Assembly: GCA_937973685.1 (NCBI GenBank)
Contig: CALJKJ010000015.1
Location: forward strand, 62,001-126,000
Direction of reading: 5' to 3'
Length of the DNA stretch: 64,000 nucleotides
From: an uncultured Flavobacteriales bacterium
GTDB lineage: Bacteria; Bacteroidota; Bacteroidia; Flavobacteriales_D; Crocinitomicaceae
The notes under the pieces were generated by a model. The model searched no databases, had not been told where the DNA came from, and saw nothing but the letters and a program-made list of their open reading frames with translations. The translations under genes and the position numbers were made by a program. Below, piece after piece: positions 52,415 to 61,500 of the stretch (the first letter of the stretch is position 1; each line of letters begins with the position of its first letter).

Positions 52415-53673
52415 TTATCCTGTTTTTTAGCTAACCTAAGTAACCATATAATTACGAAAGATAAGAAAAGAAATTGAGTAAAACTGACAACTTTTAACAC
52501 TTGAACAAATTGCAAATGCCAAGCAGGAAAAATGTCACCAATTGTCATCGTAACAATCATTAAAAGTGTGCTTGTAATTCCAAGAATAAAAAACCCGCGT
52601 TGTTTGTTTAATATTATGGGAACTTGTGAAACAGGAGAGATTAAGAAGTTAACCATTAGCCAGGGAGTCATTATTTGCGTATAATAACCTGCTTCGCGCC
52701 ATTCTTTTCCAAATACAAGTGAGAAAATATCGGTTCCAAAAAACATGATTATTGAAAAAGGAATGATGGAAACCAAAAACAACAGTAACATCGTTTTCTT
52801 TAATAAGGGGAAAATTGCTTTTCCATCATTGCGTAAATCAACTGCTTTTTTCAAAAACACTTGACCAATTGAAGCGCCTATTACAGCAATTGGCACACGT
52901 AACATACGAAACGATAAATCATACAAGCCCAGTACTTCTTTTTCAAAAGTCATAATCATGTAAAAAGCAATAAATAATTCCTTGGACAAATCAATCAATG
53001 CATGAGGTAAATTTATTCGTGGAAAATCGAGGTAATTTTTCGCAATTGCATAATCACGGCCTTTCAACTGATATGCTTTCATATTGTTTTTGGCTGATTT
53101 AAAATTTCTTAAAAAAAGCAAAGAAGCTGCGACAAACGAACAAATGTATGCGGTAATAATTCCAAAATAACCAAATGGATACAATAGAATCGCAACTAAT
53201 CCAAAGGCAATTGACATCAAAATTTTGGAACGACCAATGTGCTTGAAATCTTTCAAACGCAATGCCCAATTGGATAATTGACTATAAAAAGAAGCGACTA
53301 AAACTCCGAGGGGTACCAATAATAATAATTGATTGATATGCCTATCTTCAAACGGATAAAATTGCAAGAGCAAAACAACCAAAACAGTCATTGCAAGCAC
53401 AAACAACAACGATTTTATTGAAACACGAAACAATGAATAAGCATGTTCCATACGTTTTGGTAAAGTAAAAGCAAATTCAAATCGAGCTGTTGCGACAACT
53501 GAAAGAAAAAGAACAATCCGAGTAAAAACCGATTGATAACTCATTTCTTCCGCGGAATACAAGCGTGTAATAATTGGCGAAAAAAGAATCGCAGCAAGAT
53601 GTCCGATTACCGTTCCAGAAGCTAAGGTAGCCACCGAACCAATAAATTCCGATTGCTTGATGCGTTTAATCAT
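52402..53673 (-). CDS. Oligosaccharide flippase (Wzx-like)
   Basis: 423 residues with about twelve to fourteen membrane segments. N-terminal LASGTVIGHLAAILFSPIITRLYSAEE and a central IAFYMIMTFEKEVLGLYDLSFR are characteristic of polysaccharide biosynthesis flippases. Moves lipid-linked repeat units to the periplasmic face. It overlaps the epimerase gene by 8 bases. Confidence 0.92.
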   Translation of the reverse strand: MIKRIKQSEFIGSVATLASGTVIGHLAAILFSPIITRLYSAEEMSYQSVFTRIVLFLSVVATARFEFAFTLPKRMEHAYSLFRVSIKSLLFVLAMTVLVVLLLQFYPFEDRHINQLLLLVPLGVLVASFYSQLSNWALRLKDFKHIGRSKILMSIAFGLVAILLYPFGYFGIITAYICSFVAASLLFLRNFKSAKNNMKAYQLKGRDYAIAKNYLDFPRINLPHALIDLSKELFIAFYMIMTFEKEVLGLYDLSFRMLRVPIAVIGASIGQVFLKKAVDLRNDGKAIFPLLKKTMLLLFLVSIIPFSIIMFFGTDIFSLVFGKEWREAGYYTQIMTPWLMVNFLISPVSQVPIILNKQRGFFILGITSTLLMIVTMTIGDIFPAWHLQFVQVLKVVSFTQFLFLSFVIIWLLRLAKKQDKCVV

Positions 53674-54661
53674 GTATGGAATGTGCTAAGTAAGCTGCCA
53701 AGCCTTCTTCAAATGAATACAACACAAAATAATTCAATTCTTTTTGAATTTGATCAATTGCTGCTAAAGAATGAGGGATGTCTCCTGCTCTTTTGGGACC
53801 AAATTCAAGAACGTGTTTGGGTTGATGTTTATTTGCTTCAACGCCATTTATTATCCCAGTGATTACTTCATTTAAGGATAGCTTTTTACCACAGGCCACG
53901 TTAAATACTTTTCCGAATGCTGATTGATTTACAGTTGAAAGAGCTAGTAAATTAGCCAAAACAGCATTTTGAACATACGTAAAATCACGTGTTTGTTCGC
54001 CATCCCCATTTACAACAATTTTTCCTCCATTCATTACTGCATCCAGAAATTTGGGAATCGCCGCTGCATATACACCATTCGGATTTTGATGAGGTCCGAA
54101 GACATTGAAATACCGCAAGCCGATTGTTTCAATGGCATGCAAAGTTGCATAAACACCCGCATATTGCTCGTTCAATTGTTTGGTTACGGCATATGGTGAA
54201 AGTGCTTTCCCTTCTTCACCTTCTTTTTTTATAGCTGCTGTTGCATCACCATAAACTGACGAAGAACTTGCATAAACAAATCGTTTAATGCCCGCTTCTT
54301 TTATCTCATGCAAAAACGTTAAAAATCCAGTTGCATTTACACGATGCGTATTTAATGGAAATTCAATCGAACGAGGAACAGAACCCAAAGCAGCTTGATG
54401 GGAGACTGCGTCAATTTCCTTTAATAAATGTCTGTAATTTTCAGGCTGACAAATATCAGCTTCGACAAACCGATATTTTTCAAAGTGAGACAAGCGATCA
54501 ACATTGGATTGAAGTCCCGTTGACAAATCGTCTAAAACAGTAACGGAGGCACCCAAATTGAGTAATGCCTCCGTAATAGTTGAACCTATAAAACCTGCTC
54601 CACCAGTTACAAGGATGTGTTTATCCTTGAGGGAGTGAACGATTTCAGGATATGATTTCAT
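53666..54661 (-). CDS. UDP-N-acetylglucosamine 4-epimerase-like sugar epimerase (WbpP/GalE family)
   Basis: 331 residues from the ATG at 54661, which lies one base after the rny stop. The NAD loop GGAGFIG is at 20-26, the catalytic Tyr/Lys in YAVTKQLNE, with ALGSVPRSIEFP and NVFGPHQNPNGVYAAAIPKF as in WbpP-type UDP-GlcNAc C4-epimerases. It would supply UDP-GalNAc for the glycan. A longer frame overlaps rny by 32 bases and is not favoured. Confidence 0.9.
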   Translation of the reverse strand: MKSYPEIVHSLKDKHILVTGGAGFIGSTITEALLNLGASVTVLDDLSTGLQSNVDRLSHFEKYRFVEADICQPENYRHLLKEIDAVSHQAALGSVPRSIEFPLNTHRVNATGFLTFLHEIKEAGIKRFVYASSSSVYGDATAAIKKEGEEGKALSPYAVTKQLNEQYAGVYATLHAIETIGLRYFNVFGPHQNPNGVYAAAIPKFLDAVMNGGKIVVNGDGEQTRDFTYVQNAVLANLLALSTVNQSAFGKVFNVACGKKLSLNEVITGIINGVEANKHQPKHVLEFGPKRAGDIPHSLAAIDQIQKELNYFVLYSFEEGLAAYLAHSIHD

Positions 54662-54662
54662 G

Positions 54663-56198
54663 TTATTTTGCGTAATTAACAGATCTTCTTTCACGAATTA
54701 CTGTTACTTTAACTTGACCTGGATACGTCATTTCAGTTTGAATTTTTTGTGAAATTGCAAACGATAATTCATCTGCTCTCAAGTCAGTCACTTTTTCACT
54801 TTCAACCAATACACGTAACTCACGTCCAGCTTGTATAGCGTAAGCGCTATTTACACCTTCATAAGACAATGCTAAATTTTCTAAATCTTTGATACGTTTG
54901 ATGTATGACTCAACTACCTCACGACGTGCTCCTGGACGTGCGCCAGAAATGGAGTCACATATTTGAATAATTGGAGAAATCAATGATGTCATTTCAATTT
55001 CATCGTGGTGAGCACCAATTGCGTTGATTACATCTGGTTTTTCACCAAATTTCTCAGCAATTTTCATCCCTAAGATAGCATGTGGTAATTCCGGCTCTTC
55101 GTCTGGAACTTTACCGATATCGTGTAATAAACCAGCACGTTTTGCAACTTTCACATTTAAGCCTAACTCAGCTGCCATGATGGCACATAAATTTGCTACT
55201 TCGCGACTGTGTTGTAGTAAGTTTTGTCCGTAAGAAGAACGGTATTTCATACGTCCAACCATGCGAATTAGTTCTGGATGCAAACCATGAATCCCTAAAT
55301 CGATACACGTTCTACGACCAGTTTCAGCGATTTCTTCCTCTAACGATCGTTTTGTTTTTGCAACAACCTCTTCGATACGAGCAGGGTGAATACGTCCGTC
55401 TGAAACTAATTGGTGCAAGGCTAAACGTGCAATCTCTCTACGAACTGGATCAAAACAAGACAAGATAATTGCCTCAGGTGTATCGTCAACGATAATCTCC
55501 ACTCCTGTTGCAGCTTCTAATGCACGGATGTTTCGTCCTTCACGACCAATAATTCTACCTTTTACTTCGTCTGAATCAATATTGAAAACGGAAACAGCAT
55601 TTTCAACTGCTTGCTCAGAAGCCACACGTTGAATTGTCTGAATAACAATGCGTTTTGCTTCACGATTGGCATTCAATTTGGCTTCTTCAGTGATTTCTTT
55701 GATGTGAACCATTGCAGAAGTACGCGCTTCATCTTTCAATGATTCCATCAATAGATTTTTAGCGTCTTCTACAGACATTCCTGTGATTTTCGTTAATTCA
55801 GCAACACGTTTTTGGTGCATTTTATCCAACTCCTGAAAACGCGTTTCATTCAATTCGATTTTTGTGGTTAATTCACCTTGTAATTTCTCTGTGTCTTTTT
55901 CTTTTCGCGAAACTTCTTCGATTTTTTGAGTCAATGCTTTCTCGCGACTTTTTGCTTTATCCTCTAACGATTGAACTCTTCTTTCACGATCTTTAACCGC
56001 TTCTTCGTGTTCTTCTTTCAATTTCAAGAATTTCTCTTTCGCTTGAAGGATTCGTTCTTTTTTCATTGCTTCAGCTTCCATTTCAGCTTCGCGCAAGGTT
56101 TGATTTTTTCGATTTTTAAGCACCGTTGCCTGAATAACTGCAGTAGCAATTCCACCACCAATTAATCCGACCAACGCACCTATAATTACTTGTACCAT
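54663..56198 (-). CDS. rny: Ribonuclease Y
   Basis: Membrane-anchored endoribonuclease that starts mRNA decay. 511 residues from the ATG giving MVQVIIGALVGLIGG. One N-terminal membrane helix (1-22), a long coiled coil (~35-160), the KH domain (GRIIGREGRN, 214-223) and the HD domain (LLHDIGK, His359-Asp360). A terminator-like hairpin at 56200-56256 sits directly before the start, and the polysaccharide cluster follows one base after the stop. zapA lies 78 bases upstream. Confidence 0.97.
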   Translation of the reverse strand: MVQVIIGALVGLIGGGIATAVIQATVLKNRKNQTLREAEMEAEAMKKERILQAKEKFLKLKEEHEEAVKDRERRVQSLEDKAKSREKALTQKIEEVSRKEKDTEKLQGELTTKIELNETRFQELDKMHQKRVAELTKITGMSVEDAKNLLMESLKDEARTSAMVHIKEITEEAKLNANREAKRIVIQTIQRVASEQAVENAVSVFNIDSDEVKGRIIGREGRNIRALEAATGVEIIVDDTPEAIILSCFDPVRREIARLALHQLVSDGRIHPARIEEVVAKTKRSLEEEIAETGRRTCIDLGIHGLHPELIRMVGRMKYRSSYGQNLLQHSREVANLCAIMAAELGLNVKVAKRAGLLHDIGKVPDEEPELPHAILGMKIAEKFGEKPDVINAIGAHHDEIEMTSLISPIIQICDSISGARPGARREVVESYIKRIKDLENLALSYEGVNSAYAIQAGRELRVLVESEKVTDLRADELSFAISQKIQTEMTYPGQVKVTVIRERRSVNYAK

Positions 56199-56199
56199 A

Positions 56200-56256
56200 G
56201 TATATAAAAATAAAATTCCCACTGCTTACGAATGATGCATCGTAAACAAGCGGGAA
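56200..56256 (-). terminator. Terminator-like hairpin directly before rny (possible attenuator)
   Basis: On the minus strand a long imperfect stem (TTCCCGCTTGTTTACGA pairing with TCGTAAGCAGTGGGAA, one bulge) is followed by TTTTATTTTT and, 9-10 bases later, the rny ATG. There is no room for a promoter between hairpin and start, so rny mRNA must read through or include it. Confidence 0.7.
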
Positions 56257-56276
56257 AAAATTTGATTTTCAATCAA

Positions 56277-56567
56277 TTACTTCAACGAATCCAATTCATT
56301 GACAAGTTGGCTCAAAGCGGCTGCAGTTTCAGTAAAATCTGTTTGATCAGAAGGAGCTGTTGTTTTTACACCTCCTTTTGTCGACAGCTGAAGTGCAGTC
56401 ATTGCTAATAAGTCTTGCATGTCACGAACAGCAAAATTATCTTGTAATTGCTTGATAGCCTTGTTAATATCATCCGCAGCACGTTGTACTTTATCTACTT
56501 CCGACTCTTGAACAGTCAAAGGATACGTACGACCAGCTACCACAACTTTTAAAGACACTTTACTCAT
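56277..56567 (-). CDS. zapA: Cell division protein ZapA
   Basis: 96 residues. The ZapA fold is visible: VSLKVVVAGRTYPLTV (beta strands), then EVDKVQRAADDINKAIKQLQ and a C-terminal coiled coil. ZapA cross-links FtsZ filaments. Its start overlaps the upstream coiled-coil gene by 8 bases. The ring protein FtsZ is encoded about 30 kb away. Confidence 0.93.
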   Translation of the reverse strand: MSKVSLKVVVAGRTYPLTVQESEVDKVQRAADDINKAIKQLQDNFAVRDMQDLLAMTALQLSTKGGVKTTAPSDQTDFTETAAALSQLVNELDSLK

Positions 56568-56871
56568 TCGCTATTTTTAATTGTTGAATGCAGAAATCAA
56601 TTTCTTTCACCAATCCATCTATTGCAAGTTCATTTCTTGTAATAGGCTGAATTTGTGCTTGTTCACGCTTTTCAGAAAGTTCTTGAAGTGCTGCGGTATG
56701 AGCTGCTTTTAGCGCATTTAATTCCGCTTCTTGTTCACTTAACAAACTTCCTAAACGTTGATTTTCAGCTGAAATAGAGGCATTGCGTTCGCGTTCTGTC
56801 ACCAAAGCTTGGTGAAGAGAAGTTGTTTTCGCTTTTATTTGCTCTAAATACAGTTTAATTTCAGACGTCAT
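56560..56871 (-). CDS. Small coiled-coil protein upstream of zapA
   Basis: 103 residues, almost entirely predicted coiled coil (TERERNASISAENQRLGSLLSEQEAELNALKAAHTAALQ is one heptad-rich stretch in two parts), cytoplasmic, Glu/Gln/Ala-rich. It overlaps zapA by 8 bases, so the two are made together. It is similar in size and style to ZapB-like division factors, but no homology can be claimed. A full promoter lies at 56888-56917. Confidence 0.82.
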   Translation of the reverse strand: MTSEIKLYLEQIKAKTTSLHQALVTERERNASISAENQRLGSLLSEQEAELNALKAAHTAALQELSEKREQAQIQPITRNELAIDGLVKEIDFCIQQLKIANE

Positions 56872-56887
56872 CCGATAAGCATTTTTA

Positions 56888-56917
56888 CAAAATTAATAGG
56901 TAAAACCGATTCTACAA
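56888..56917 (-). promoter_or_regulatory. Full promoter (TTG-N19-TAATTTTG) of the zapA unit
   Basis: Minus-strand -7 box TAATTTTG at 56895-56888 with a -33 TTG at 56917-56915, spaced by 19 bases as expected for Bacteroidota. The leader to the ATG at 56871 is about 16 bases. A 7-bp inverted repeat (ACAACTT/AAGTTGT, 56914-56936) overlaps the -33 box and may be an operator. Confidence 0.68.
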
Positions 56918-56964
56918 CTTTTTTCCGAGAAGTTGTGAACAGTTATTTTTCAATAGCTTGATAA

Positions 56965-57381
56965 TTACCTAGTAAACTCAATAATATCTTTTACTTCAGC
57001 GTCGTCATTTCGTTCCAAACGCATGAAATCTTTTTTAATTTGCATCACTTTCCAATCATCAGATAAAAAATCTAACATCGGCTCAATCGGTAAGTTCAAG
57101 TACAAAATAGCTGGATCTTTATCCAATGCTGTACTCCATTTACCCGCTGCTAGTGGAAGCGTTAAATAAGTCACTTTGAAATCGTTGTCGTCTTCAAATG
57201 AAAACTCAAAACCAACAAAATCAGAGCTAACCAATGTATCATTTGCAAGTGATAATGATTTTATCACCCACGCATCACCAACTACTTTGCGTGACACTTT
57301 TTTTGGAGTAGTATATTTGCTGCAAGCAGTAAATGTGGTAAAAACTAACAGCGCAAACGCTGCAAACATCCATTTTTTCAT
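56965..57381 (-). CDS. Lipoprotein, unknown (lipocalin-like size)
   Basis: 138 residues; lipobox FTAC with Cys20. The mature part reads as beta-strands (GDAWVIKSLSLAND, FVGFEFSFEDDNDFKVTYLTL, GKWSTALDKDPAILYLNL, WKVMQIKKDFMRLERN), the pattern of Bacteroidota lipocalin-like lipoproteins, but no name is supported. It lies 38 bp after the efflux adaptor gene on the same strand and may be part of that operon; a near-consensus -7 box (TAAGTTTA) in the gap could give it its own start. Confidence 0.75.
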   Translation of the reverse strand: MKKWMFAAFALLVFTTFTACSKYTTPKKVSRKVVGDAWVIKSLSLANDTLVSSDFVGFEFSFEDDNDFKVTYLTLPLAAGKWSTALDKDPAILYLNLPIEPMLDFLSDDWKVMQIKKDFMRLERNDDAEVKDIIEFTR

Positions 57382-57419
57382 CTAAGTCATATTTTGGAGC
57401 TTAAACTTACACTTTTTTT

Positions 57420-58574
57420 TTATTCTTCGGCTTCCATTTCCATTAAAAGTGTCGATAAAATTGAATACGCACCTTTTAATACCAATTGTTTTGATCTGGT
57501 TTGATCTTCATTTATAAAACGAAATGCTGTTCGACCATGTGCATTCCCAAGCACTTCAATTGGCTGAATATCAAACGTATTTTTGGACTTACTATTACTC
57601 CTAGCGGTGAAAACAACATCTTTTTCGTTTAATTTTACCACAGCATCATTCGGAACAGTTAACTGTTTCTGTTGCGTCAATTCAATAGTTGCGTTGATAA
57701 AGGTGCCTGGTAATAATTTGTCATCTTCGTTATCCAAATGGCAGTGAACTTTCACCATTCTATCAGCACCAATTTCACGACCTATTAAATAAACAGTTGC
57801 TGTTTTATCTTCTGGTTGATTGTTTAATTGGAACGTTACTTTTTGTCCAATAACCAAAGAAGGAATGTCCTTTTCAAAAACAAACAATTCAATATGGCAA
57901 TGTTTTAAATCGATTATTTCCAATAACACATCTTGCGCAGCAGCATATTGACCATTTGCAGCATTCATTTTGGTAATAATTCCATCAAAAGGTGCACGAA
58001 TTGTAACCAAACGTTGTAAATCACCGTTTTCTACCTTCCTTGGTGAAATACTTGCCATTTCCAATTTCAATTTTAACCCCTTGGTAACCGCTAACGAATG
58101 CAAGTAATTTGCTTTCGCTTGTTGCACAGTTTTTCCACTGTTCACTTGCTTTTCACCAAGACTTTTTTGACGGTCATAATCTTGTTTGTAAAATTCCAAT
58201 TGGCTCAATTCAGCCAAGTAATCTTGCTGTAACTGAATCAAAGCTGGATCTTCTAAGGATAATAAAGCTTGCCCCTTTTTGACAGTCATACCATCCAACA
58301 CTGCAACACTTTTTACAAATCCACCAAATGGGAATGTGATAGCTGTTTTATTTTGAGGTGGAATTTCAACTGAGCCTGTAACAGAAATAGTCGCCCCAAG
58401 TACTTCTTCTGTTGGTTCACCCAAAATGATTCCAGCATTTTTAAGTTGAGCCTCGTTCAATGATACATTGGTCACTTGCTTTTTTATACTTTCTGATTTT
58501 GATGTTTTTTCAGCTTTTGACGAGCAACTGATGACAAAAAGCATCACATAGCTCACTAATATTAGTTGTTTCAT
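57420..58574 (-). CDS. RND efflux periplasmic adaptor lipoprotein (CusB/CzcB-like)
   Basis: 384 residues; lipobox VISC with Cys17 anchors it to the membrane. Order: barrel-sandwich strand SVEIPPQNKTAITFPFGGFVKSVAVLDGMTVKKGQ, a helical hairpin (LIQLQQDYLAELSQLEFYKQDYDRQKSLGEKQ), the second lipoyl-like half (IRAPFDGIITKMNAANGQY in part), and a C-terminal beta-barrel. It bridges the RND pump and outer-membrane channel encoded immediately upstream, 17 bases away. The metal is not determined. Confidence 0.92.
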   Translation of the reverse strand: MKQLILVSYVMLFVISCSSKAEKTSKSESIKKQVTNVSLNEAQLKNAGIILGEPTEEVLGATISVTGSVEIPPQNKTAITFPFGGFVKSVAVLDGMTVKKGQALLSLEDPALIQLQQDYLAELSQLEFYKQDYDRQKSLGEKQVNSGKTVQQAKANYLHSLAVTKGLKLKLEMASISPRKVENGDLQRLVTIRAPFDGIITKMNAANGQYAAAQDVLLEIIDLKHCHIELFVFEKDIPSLVIGQKVTFQLNNQPEDKTATVYLIGREIGADRMVKVHCHLDNEDDKLLPGTFINATIELTQQKQLTVPNDAVVKLNEKDVVFTARSNSKSKNTFDIQPIEVLGNAHGRTAFRFINEDQTRSKQLVLKGAYSILSTLLMEMEAEE

Positions 58575-58591
58575 GGTAATTTTATTTTGAA

Positions 58592-61500
58592 TTAATTAGT
58601 TGTAAATCCGATCAATTGATGACCTAATAAATTGGTGTCATAAATGCGTTTCAATCGCTCCAACTGTTGGTTATTGATTTCTTGTTGATTGAAAACCAAC
58701 TCCTGAACACCTATTTCTCCAGCTTGAAATGCAATGATGGAACGTTCGTGAAGTTGTAATAAAACTGGTTTGATTTTTACTTCCCATTCGTTTAATTGCT
58801 GAACAGATTGTTGCCAATTAGTAACCAACCCTTTGTACCAATTTGAAACGCTTTCTGTTGCAACCTCAGCTTGATTTTGTGCAATTTTAACCCCTAATTC
58901 TTGTTGTTTTATTTGGGATTTATTTGCGCCATTAAAAACAGGAATAGCAGTACCAATTGTTACACCTTGAAAGCGATGCCCCCCATTAAAATAAACATCT
59001 TGTCCATTTACATTTTGTGTTCCAATCAATGTTTGATTGAAATAACCAATTGAGAAATCTGGAAGATTTTGTGCTTTTTGCAATGCAATTTGAGCTTGTA
59101 AATATGTTTGTTGTGCCTTCCACTGTTGGATTTGTGGTAGTCCATTCACATCCAATAAAGGAATAACCGCTACTAATTGATACTCTTTATTTGCTGGAAG
59201 AATCAATTCACTTGTATGCAATAACGTTTGCAAAGCAGTTTGTATTCGCAAACACTCAATCCCCAATGTTTCAATTAGTTGTTGCTGTTTCAATCGTTGA
59301 ACTTTCACTAATTGCAAATCAATAAATGGTGCATCTCCCAAATTAATTTTCTCGTTATAAGCATTTTCTAATGCGGCATACAATGAATCTGCATGGCGAT
59401 TATAATTCAACTGTGCATTGACAAACATTAATTCCTCATAATTTGCGCGCACACTTTGTTCCAACTCCCAAGTTACAAGTCCCTTTTCAATTTCCATAAG
59501 TTGTTGGTGCTTTTCGCTAACATCGTTTGCTTTTGAAAATGTTGTTGGAAAAGGAATAGATTGGCTAATGGTTATGTTATTATCGCTTTTATTCGCTGAA
59601 TTGTATTGACCAACTAAAAAGGACATTGCTGTTTTAGGAATTGGCACCAATGCTTTTCTATCAAGCTTTGCTTGTTCGATTGCAAACTGAGCTGAATGCA
59701 AAGCTAAATTAGCTGTCTTGGCTTGTTGAATACATTGCTCCAAAGTCCAAGTAGTTTGAGAAAATCCTTGTTGAATCGATCCCAAACTGAACAAAAATAA
59801 AAGTGTAGCTAATTGCTTATTCATGCGGTGTTTTTTTGTTTTTTTAAACGACTTTTTATCAATTAAATGATACATAACTGGCAATAAAAAGAGCGTTAAA
59901 AAAGTTGCAGTAATTAATCCCCCTATGACAACAGTTGCCAATGGCTTTTGTACTTCTGCACCACTTCCAGATGAAATCGCCATCGGTAAAAATCCTAATG
60001 AAGCAACCAATGCTGTCATTAACACCGGGCGTAAACGTACACGCGTTCCAGATAAAATAATGCGCAACCCATTAGCTGTTTTTTCTTTTTTCAGGTGATT
60101 AAATTCCGCAACCAGTACAATTCCATTTAAAACGGCAACGCCAAATAAGGCAATAAATCCAACTCCAGCTGAAATTGAAAAAGGCATGTCACGCAACCAA
60201 AGTGCAAAAATGCCTCCGATAGCTGCTAATGGAATTGCTGAAAATATCAAGAAAGCTTGTTTTACCGATTGAAATGTTGCGTACAATAAAAACAAGATCA
60301 AGAAAAGAGCTATCGGAACAGCAATTCCCAAACGTGCACTTGCTTTTTCTAAGTTTTTATACGTTCCTCCAAAAGTTGGATAATAACCTGATTCGAATGG
60401 AACTTGTTGATCAATTTTCGTTTTCAATTCGTTGACGATACTTTCAACATCCCTTCCTCGTACGTTAAAACCAACAATAATACGGCGTTTTGCATCGTCA
60501 CGTTGGATTTGATTTGGACCTTCTTCAACTGTTACAGCTGCTAATTGTTGTATCGGGATACTCATCCCATTTGCTCCGACAACGGTTAAGTTTTGTAAAT
60601 CACTTATCGTTGATCTGCTTTTTCCCGCCAATCGCACAACTAAATCAAAACGTTTTTCTCCTTCAAATACTTGACCGGTAACTTGGCCAGCAAATCCCAT
60701 GTTGATAACGCGATTAATTTCAGCGACAGTTATTCCATAATACGCCATTGCACTGCGATTGAATTTAACCAACACTTGAGGAAGTCCCGTAACCTCTTCC
60801 ACATAAATATCTGTTGCGCCATTAATTTTTCGTGCTAAAGAACCAACTTGATTTGCATATTTAGCTAACTTTTCAAGGTCCTCTCCATAAATTTTTACAA
60901 CTACATCTTGTCGTGCACCTGACATTAGCTCATTGAAACGCATTTGTATCGGTTGTAAAAATCCAAACGATACACCTGGCAATTCATTTTCTAGTTTTGC
61001 TTGCATTTTATTAGCTAATTCTTCGCGTGAATGAGCGTTTGTCCAATCTTCTTTATCCGCTAAAATGACCATTAAATCACAGGCTTCCATGGGCATTGGG
61101 TCTGTTGGAATCTCTGCAGTACCAATTTTCCCAACACACGTTTTTACTTCATTCGGAAAATTGGTTCGCAAGATTTTTGCAGCTTGATTGGATACTTTTA
61201 CCGTATGCTCCAAACTACTTCCTTTTAATGTTCGTAATTCCACAGCAAAATCACCTTCGTCTAACGTTGGAATGAACTCCGCACCCAAATTTTTAAAAAT
61301 GATGATGGACAATACAAATAAAATTGCAACGCCAATTATAGCGCTTTTTTGATAGCGAATAACCTTATTGAGTGTCGGTTCGTAGCGCGCTTGTATCCAC
61401 TTCATTAATTTATCTGACAATGTCTTTTTGGGAAGTGGTTTTTTACTCAACGTCAATGCTGAAATCATTGGAACGTAAGTCAATGATAAAATAAACGCAC

